Source: Streptosporangiaceae bacterium
Lineage (GTDB): Bacteria; Actinomycetota; Actinomycetes; Streptosporangiales; Streptosporangiaceae
NCBI GenBank assembly: GCA_025964715.1
Contig: JAOPYH010000489.1
Coordinates: 1-61,307 of the forward strand
Length of the DNA: 61,307 nucleotides
Reading direction: 5' to 3'
Notes under the pieces: model-generated
Seen by the model: only the letters and a program-made list of their open reading frames with translations
The model's database searches: none
What the model was told of the DNA's origin: nothing
Part shown: in pieces, positions 39,901-48,900 of the stretch
Numbering within the stretch: the first letter of the stretch is position 1
Layout of the letters: each line of letters starts with the position of its first letter
Position numbers and translations under genes: made by a program

Positions 39901-42900
39901 CAGGACCACCCGGCCCATCTGACCGTCGACGTGCTGGCCGAGACCGACGCCATGACCCAGCACACCTGGATGATCGCTCAGCGTCCCGAGCTGTACGTAC
40001 ACGAGCTCGCCCACCAGCTCGGCCTGCGGGACGAGTACGGCCGTGCCTCCCGCAGCGTCGGCGGCCCGACCGGGGAGATCGCCCGCACCGCCGACGTGCC
40101 CGGCAGCCTGCTCGGCAACTTCGACGCGTCACTACCCGCCGAGGGCCTGCTCCAGGGCGGGCTGCGCGGACGGCACCTGGCACTGCTCGCCGCTCTGATC
40201 GGCGACATCGAGCCCTACACCGGCCGGGGAGACGCCGCCACCGGCGGAGCCCGGACCGGACCCACCACCCGTCCCGGGGCCTCCCGCCCGGAGGCGGAAG
40301 CGGCCGAGCCCGAAGCCTCCTCCCGGTCGCACGGCGCCGCCGGACTGCCTGGTTTCGAGACCACGATCGTCGGTCCCGGTGCTCAGCACACACGCGCTCC
40401 CGAAGGCGCGGGCGAGTCGAGCAGGACGGCCGCCGTGCCGGCGGGTCAGGGGTCGGCGATGGCGGAGCCGCGGATGGGTCCGGAGTCGGTGACCGCGGAC
40501 AGTGCTCACCAGGAAGCGGCGGCACCGCAGATCCTCTGGCAGCCCGAACGCGTCGACGACTGGGCCGGGGACGCCGATCGGGCGCTGGAGGACGCCTACC
40601 GCCGGGCGGACGCGGTGGTGGAGCCGTCGGGCACTCCTTCAGAGGCTCGCGGCGCGACCGTGGACAGCGGCGAAGGCGTACACGCCTCCGCACCGCGGCC
40701 GGAACAGGGATCGCACGACGGTGGCACCGGGGACGTGTCCAACGAACCGGTAAGGGACGCCGGCGCCGTGCACGCGCTGAATGACGCGTCGATCGAGTCC
40801 AAGACCGCGAGCTGGCGGGACTTCGTGGACGCGCGTGGCATGCGATATGCGGACCGGTTCTCCACGGAGGAGGCGTTCAACTGGCGTACCAAGGACCTGG
40901 ACCTGGGCCGTGACGTGGAGGCCGCGCAGGCGCGGTTCAAGGGGGATGCCGGTACGTCGGGACCGGTGCCCAAGGTCGTACCTGACGTCGTGCCCGAGGT
41001 CGTGTCGGCGGAGGAGCTGCCGCCGGGCGCTGTCGAGCAGCGGTTGCCCAGCACCAGTCGTGACGCCTATGTCGTGCACGGGCAGACCCTGCCCGATGGC
41101 CGGGTGGTGGTCGACGGGGAGGCCATGACGGCCGAGCGGCTGGCCGCTTGGATCGGTGATCAGCGGGCGTTCGGCAAGAGCGCCGAAGGCCGGCCCGTGG
41201 TCCTGGTGGCAGCCGATGCGGAGACCTTCGCCCCGGTGGTGGCGGCTCGGTTGGACCGGCCGGTGGTGGCGCCGTGGGGCGGGTTCGTGCAGGTGCCCTC
41301 TGGGCGTCTGATGACGGGTACGGCCGTCCGCATGCAGGACGGTGGGTTGTCCTTGGCGGGGACCCCGGCGGACACGTGGAAGGTCTACGAGCCGGGCGGC
41401 GAGGTCACGCCGCTCGCCCGCGAGCTGGGTGCGGCACTGGACCTGCTGGCTGGTCGGGGGGGAGGGCTGACCGCGCCCGCGGAGGTGCCCGCGCAGGTCA
41501 CGATGTGGGGCGCCGGTCAGGGCCGTCCGGTTTCCGAGCTGGGAGATCTCGCCCAGGATCCGGCCCTTCAATGGCTGTCCATCATCGCGGGAGCACCGGC
41601 CGACACCCCCGCGCAAGAAAGCTCGGAGCCAGGACTTGACCAGACCGCGGCCTCCGCACAGCCGTCCCCTGTCGGCACCGCGGACACGAAGGCGGACGCC
41701 GACCTTACGGCCACGGTGTCCCCCCCCGGCTCCACGCAGCCGGCGGAGGTACAAGCCGAATCGGCGCCGGCCGGCGGACCTGCCGAGGGTGCCAGACCCG
41801 CTGAAACGCCCGAGCCCGAGCCCGAAGCGGCGTCGTCCGGTCCGGAGACCGTGCGTCCACGGCGTCCGGTCTATCCGGTTGCGGAGATCGACCAACGTCG
41901 TCCCGTCGGCCTGGAGCAGGCCGCACCGGCGCTCGCCGAGAGGACCGTATGGGAGGACGACGCGCGGCTGCCGTCCTACTTCTTCGACGAGGCCGACCCC
42001 GGGCCGGGGCACGGTGACACCCGCCTCCGGGGGCACGCCGAGATCCTGGCCGGGTTGCAGTCTCTGAGCCTGCCCCAGGTCACCTGGGATGAGATCAGGG
42101 ACGCGCTGGCCGAAGAGCCGGCGTCCTTCCTCGGCGACGGCCGGCCCTTCACGGTGGGTTCCCCGGGACAGGAGCCGTACGAGATCGTCATCCAGGCCCG
42201 GTCGCGCGGCAACTGGGACCGTTTCCATGACATGCACCCCGAGTCGATCAGGGTGGACACGCTCACCGCGCAGACAAGCGGCGTCACAACGGAGAAGACG
42301 TCCGGAACCCAGAGCCATCTGTCCTTCGCGCTCCCGCTGGGGCCGGGCGGAACCCGGGGCACCGGGTTCGGCCAGGTGAACCTCGACATGGTCGGCAACG
42401 AGCGTGCCTACACCTACGGCTACGGAACGGTGGGAACCGATCAGCGGGAGGTGCGTGTCTCCGGCGGTTCGCACGTGCACGTCGATGACCTGACCTTCAG
42501 TGTGCGCACCTACCGCACCGACATCGGCGTGCAGCGTCAGATGAGCGCGCTGGCACAGTTCGTCGTCCAGGGAGGTCTGGAGGTGCGGGTCCCTGACCGG
42601 CTGACCAAGCCGGCCGACACGGACCTGCCGCGTCGTTTCGCCCTCAACGGTCGTGTCCCGGACACCTATCACGTGGAGCAGGTCGGCTCGGTGGCGCCGC
42701 TCATGGACCGGGCGCTGGAGCTGTTCCCGGGATCGGCGATCGGCTCGCCGGCCTACCAGGCGCTGCGGCAGATGCTCTCGACCCGGGGGGTGACCAGCGC
42801 CATGGGCGAGATGATCCAGGACTGGAGTGGTCTGCAGGAGGTGGCGGGGACCGACCTGGAACGGCCGGTGGGTGCGCTTCGGCTGCGGGCGCGGCCGATC

Positions 42901-45900
42901 TCCGCCGAGCTGCTCGTGGCCGCGGACGGGCACGAGATGCGGGTCGGCCGGGTCGGCGGGACGCGTACGGAGGTCACCGCGGCCACGACCAATGCCTTGC
43001 AGGTGTCGGCGATGGCCGGGGGGATGGGCAGCTTCCACGGGGCCGTGGCGCGGGGGCGGATCCAGGCGGGTCTGACCGGACAGGTCGCATGGAGCACGCG
43101 GGAGTCGGCGATGTCGGGTGGGACCGCGACACGAAAGCGACTGGCGGTGACCTCGGGGACGACCGGCCTGTACAAGGTCGAGGTCGAGTACGGAATGCAG
43201 CGCACCGGCGGTGAGGAGGTGACGGCACGCGGGCATGTCCTGCTGCGGCTGCCCGAATCGGAGGCCAGGCGGCTGGCCGCCGGCCAGAGCCCGGATCAGG
43301 CCGCACAGCCGGCCGTGCCGCCGTATCTGACCGCCGACCGGCCGTCCACACTGGGCCTGCACGATGTCCGATCTCTGACCGGGCTCCCGTCCCTGCAGGA
43401 GCGGGCCATCGCCGCGCTGGCGCGGCGGTATCCGAACCTCGTGGCGCCCTGGATTGAGCTGGATCCCGCGCATCCGCGTTGGAAGGGGAACCAGGACGTT
43501 TACATCCTGGCGCTGCGCAACACCATCGAGCTGAGCCGGTTCCTGTCCGCGACCTCGATCGCCCCGAGCATGGACACGCTGATCAGTACGGGTCTGCGGC
43601 TCCGGCTGCGTGCCTATGACCTGTTCCGCAAGGACTACGTCACGGTGCGGCTCAGGGCGGAGCTGCGCAATCGCAGGTTCGCCGGATCCGAGTCCGACAT
43701 CGGTATGCGGGTCTACAGCACCCTCGCCGACCGCCTCGACTCGGCCCGGCGCGTCCAGTACTCCGCGAGCGCGGGAATAGGCATGGGCGGAAGGGCTCAG
43801 GACGCGGCGGCGGTCTACACCGGCTCGGTCTCGGCGTCCTGGCGCTACACCTGGCAGCGGAGCAGGACGAGCACCTTCGGCCAGGCCCTGACCGGAGACG
43901 ACCAGGTGGTCGCACCGGGTCCGTCGCACTCGTTCGCCTATGACCTCGATTTCCGCCTCGAGGCGGCCGGCTTCAACCGTCTGCGCAACGCCGTCCGCGC
44001 CGGGACCCTGGAAGTGCTCGCCCACGAATACTTCGTCCGCAAGACACCATGGGCGCCGGTGCTCGATGACGGGCCGGCGACCGGGACACTGACGGTACGG
44101 GTCCCGGATTCGCTGACCAAGGCCATGGCCGAGCCCGTTCCCGCCCCGGCGCGCACGGACGCGGGGGCCGGCCAGGGGGCCGACACCCGTGACTGGCGAC
44201 AGCGCGGTCACGCGGTGGTCGGTGTGACCGGCACCGCGGAGCTCAACAAGGCGGTGCAAGGTGTGATCGCCGAGTCCCAGGAGGATTCGTGGTTGTTCAC
44301 CCAGCCGGGCTCGACGGCTCATGAGGTCGTCCAGGACGGACTGACCGCCGATGCCCACAACGCCAACTTCCTCCGGATGGCCACCGGCGGCTGGGGGCTG
44401 GGGCCGGTGCTGGCCAAACGCCCGGTCCAGGACCGCATCGGCACCGTGAAGGTCACCGCGGAGGTCGGCCGGCTGCGCGCGGTCAGCGGCCTGATCAGCG
44501 GTATGGAGCTCGAACTCGACCGCCAGGGTGAGATGCGGTCCGGTCATGGCGTGGGGACGGCGCAGGGCCACGGGGCCGGCCTCTCGGCGACCTTCGGTGC
44601 GAAGCCGACCATCGATGGCACGCCGGTGATCGGTGGTTATGGCGCCCTCTGGACGCTCTATGAGCGCATGCGCGGCCAGGAACGGTCGTCCTCGCTGACC
44701 GGCGTCCATGACGTCGACCCCGTCCCCAGCGGGCGCTTTGTCCTGGTGACCGGGGACGTCACCTACACGGTGGCGGCGCAGGGCCGGCGCACCGGCCGGG
44801 CGGCACCGAAGTTCGCGGTCGCCACCCGGGATCCGAGCACCGAGCTGACCGTGCCCGAGGGCGTCTACATGCTCGTGCCCGAGGACGACGCCAGGGACAT
44901 GGGGCTCCTTCCCCAGGCGCCGGGGGCCGAGCCGGACTACGGCAGCGTGACCGTACCGCGTGAGTATCTGTCGGCGCCGTTGGGCTGGGCACCGGAGAAC
45001 ACCCCGGACGCCGGCGAGGCCGTCGCCCTGCTGCGCACATGGTTCGAGGACAAGGCCTCCGGCCGGCTGCCGAGCAGGTACGCCGGCCTGCTGCCGGCCG
45101 AAGAACTGGAAGACCTGTCCAACAATCTGCGGCACCTGCGGTCAGCGACGTCGACGCTCGGCATGGCGGGGTTGCTCAGCCAGATGGTCGCCGACGGCGT
45201 GCCGATACGCCTCCTGCAGGGACGGGCCTACCTTCCGTGGACCAACTCGGCCCGGGTGTGGATCCGCGTGCAGCTCGGCGATCCGACCTTCCTGCGGGCC
45301 CACCACAACATGGAGATCGACGAATACCCCAGCAATGCCGAGGCCGAGCAGACCTCCCAGTCGATCAGCCGCACCCGTGGGGGTGGAATGTCCATCACCC
45401 AGACGCCGCTCCTCCACGACTCCCCGGCGCACCACGTGGACGCCGCGTTCACGGACGTCGGCACGCTCACGCAGACGGACACCCGCACCGAGGCGAAGCG
45501 CTCCACGCACCTGCGGGGTACGGTCGCATCCCCCCGGGCGACCGCGAAGCTGGCCTTCCCCACCACCGTCATCCTCTCGGTGGAGGAGAAGGGCAAGGTC
45601 GTGCACTCGGTGTCGGCGCCCGGCGGCCCCCTGGTCGCCCAGGTGCCGTGGGGCTTCACCGTGCCCACCGCACGCGCCGGCGCCGAGATGGGAGCGTCCC
45701 TGCGATCCCTGCAGCCGGGGGTGGGGGCACACGACAGGCCGCTGGAGCTTCCAGATGCCGCCGCCATCCTGAATGTCGGCGGTGTCGCCGCCATCCGCCA
45801 CGTCGGCACCGCCGCGGTCGCGGCTGTGCACGGAGTACCGGACCATCGGGTCGGGCGCACGCCACTGACCCAAGGCGGAAACGTCGCCGGGGAGGTGCTG

Positions 45901-48900
45901 GCCAACGCGCTCAGCCAGCCGGTGCTGCGCACGTTCTTCCCCCGGCTCACCCGGCTCGGCGGGCTCGAGTTGCCGGAACTGTCGGAGAACTTCATCACCG
46001 GCGGCGCCACGGCACAGTCCACCGCGCACGCCCAGGTGGACCTGCGAGGCGGCGTCCTGACCTCGGTCAGCTACGACCACCGGATGGACACCGCCGATCG
46101 GCAGGCCCAGAGCGTCGCGGCGAAGGGCACACGCAGTGACGGCCGGTCCGCCACGGTCGGCGCCGGGCCGATCTTCGCCACGACCGGACCGGATCTGGAG
46201 GCTGGGCCGGCCTACCAAGGAGGCCTGAACAGCACCCAGCGTATGTGGGTCGAGGGGGATGCCGACGGGGACGGCACGCAGGTCGACCAAGCCCAGCGAT
46301 CACTGCGCAAGGACCTGTCCACGCGCAGCTTCGTCTTCCGCTTCCCCGTCGACTGGCGGATCACCGCGACCGGCACCCGCGCGACCTGGAGCGGCCTGGG
46401 AGCCGCCCTCGCGAGGAAGGGACCGCTGCGGCCCCAGACCAAGGAACTACACGTCGAAAAGGGCGTGTGGATCCGGCTGACCGAGGCCGAGGCACACGCG
46501 AACGGCCTGATCACCGACGAGAACTTCCCGCCGGTCGTGTCCGCCGAATGGGACGCGGTCGCCGCCGCGAGCGTCGCCTGGAAGGCCGCGGACAAGACGT
46601 TCCGCGACACGCGTGACGACGTACGGACGGCACACGACGCCGTCGAGGCCGCCCGCAAGAACGTCGCCGAGGCCGAGGCCGCGCTGGCCGAGCACCCCGA
46701 CGACGTCGCAGCACTCGCCGCGGCCACGGGCGCGCAGGCCGCACTGGCCGACGCCGAGCCGGAAACGGCCGCCCCCGAGGAGGCCATGGCCGCCGTGAGG
46801 ACCGCGGCGGAGAAGGCCGCGGCGCGTTTCCGTGACCTGCACGCGTCCGCGGTCGCGATGACCACCTGGCATCGGACCCCCGCCGCCCAACGCGCCGGCA
46901 AGAAGCCACGTCCCCTGCCGTCCCAGGAGCAGGTGGCGCAGGACCGGGCGGCGCGGGAGCAGGCGGCGGAGTTCGAACGGTGGGTGCCGTTGCCGCCGTT
47001 GCCCACCATCGCCGAAGAGGATGAGTCCGGCGGGCTTGGGGGATCCTCCGATGAGGGGGATGCGCTCCGGGACCTGAGGGCTGACGCGCCGTCGCCGGAA
47101 GGCTTTCAGGTGGGACCTTCCCAAGGAATCCATCCGGACGGCCTGACCGCTGACGATATCGCGCAAGGACTCTACGAGAATTTGCCGATCGACGAGGTGC
47201 ATGAACTCGCGAGAACGGCTGCCTGGATTCTCCGGAGCCAGAGCGATAGTCCACTTGGCGAGTCGATCAGGGCCGTCGACGAACGCGGCCAACTATGGCG
47301 GATCGCCGATGAGCTGCACCGTAATGGGCGACAAGCGGCCGAACTGCTGGCACGGGCGCTCACGGCCCTGCGGGAAAACCGGTCAGTGGCCGCGCCGGAC
47401 GAGTCGGTCGATCTGGGGACTGTGTCGGCCCGGCGGCCGCCGAAGGTCGAGCAGGCTCCGGAGGATCCGCCAGAGCCTCAGTCCGGGGAGGGCGAGCCGC
47501 AGGTCTCCACGGCCCCGCGAAGTGACGAGCGGCCCCCTGCGGACGGGCCCACGTATTCAACTGTGAGCGAGACGGCGCGCGTGGACCCGGACCACGATTT
47601 CGGGCCGCCGGTCGCTCCGCAACGGGCCAGGGCCACGGAGATGGATGGGCGTAACGTTCGGCTCAATCCGCTGTGGGTGCCACTGGAGGAGATGAGTCCG
47701 TCACTGCTGACGGGCGACCGCAATAGCGTGTGGCTGTACACGGTGACCGAGGATCTTCGGGTCTTGCTGGGGAGTGAGCAGCCCAGCGCCATCATGAGCG
47801 AGGGGCAGCTCACCGATCTGGTGGCGGGCCTGCGCGAGAAGGACCCGCAGTTGCGCGAGATGGACCTCGGCCAGGCTCGGCGGTCCGTCATTCAGTGGCT
47901 CGATGGGCAGGGGCATCTCGGGATCGCGGCGAGGTTCGCCGCGGATGGCCGTACCGGGCCAGGACCCAGCCGGGTGTCGGGTGAGTTCCGGTGGAATGAG
48001 GCGTCGCGCTCCTGGATGGTGGACGACAACTCGGGTCGGTACATGAGCGAGGAGGTCCGCGGGGGTCTCGACTCGGTGGATGCGGCCCGCTGGGTGGGTA
48101 ACGTGGCGAAGCGGTTCAGCGAGCACCTGGGGATGGAAGTCCGCCCCGAGCTGTTCAACATCGCGTTCGTCCGGCCGATCCGGGACTCCAGCGGGCGCGT
48201 CGTCGGCCACTCGTTCCTCGATGATGAGTGGCACGGTGTCGTGGAGTCGGCCGCGCACCTGCTGCTGTCCGGCGCCGTGACGCACGTCCGGTCCGACTCC
48301 GAGCCGGAGGCCGTCTACCCACTTCGGGAGGATCCCGTCGGGTTCTTCCCGAAGCCGTGGGGTGACACCCCCGCCCACGTGATCGTCGTGGTCGGGGATC
48401 GCTCCGGCGTGGCGGTCCGGATCTCGGCCGACGAAGAGTTCGCCATGGACGGCGAGCGGTTCGTCCGTCTGCTGCTGAACCGCCAGGAGGGCTTCCGGCA
48501 GCTGCCGCCGGACGTTCCGATCCTCATGCTCGGCGGTGAGATGGCCGCCGACCCCGATCCCGACGAATGGTCGGTGAAGCCACCGGCGGGGCAGGTAATC
48601 GCCAACCGCACCGGACGCGACATCTGGGCGTCCACGACTTTCCTCTTCCCGATCCGGGACGAAAGCGCCCGGACGCACTCGGCCCTGGCCCTGAGGGAGC
48701 AAGGCGGCCGGCGCGGCGAGCTGGTGAGGTTCCGGTCGGACCCCGGCCCCGACGAGCTGCACCGGCTCGTTGCCGCCACCGCCTCCCACCCCGGCCAGGC
48801 CGGCACGGTGCCCGGCGGCGACGCCAGGCGCATGCTGCACCTGGTCCGCACCGCCCGCCGTCTCTACCCCGGAGACGACGCCGAGCAGCATTTGAAGGCC

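Noticed and set aside
40639..45135. 1,498-codon minus-strand open frame
   Set aside because: It is antisense to the giant toxin, has no ribosome site and has a low-complexity Arg/Gly/His-rich composition.
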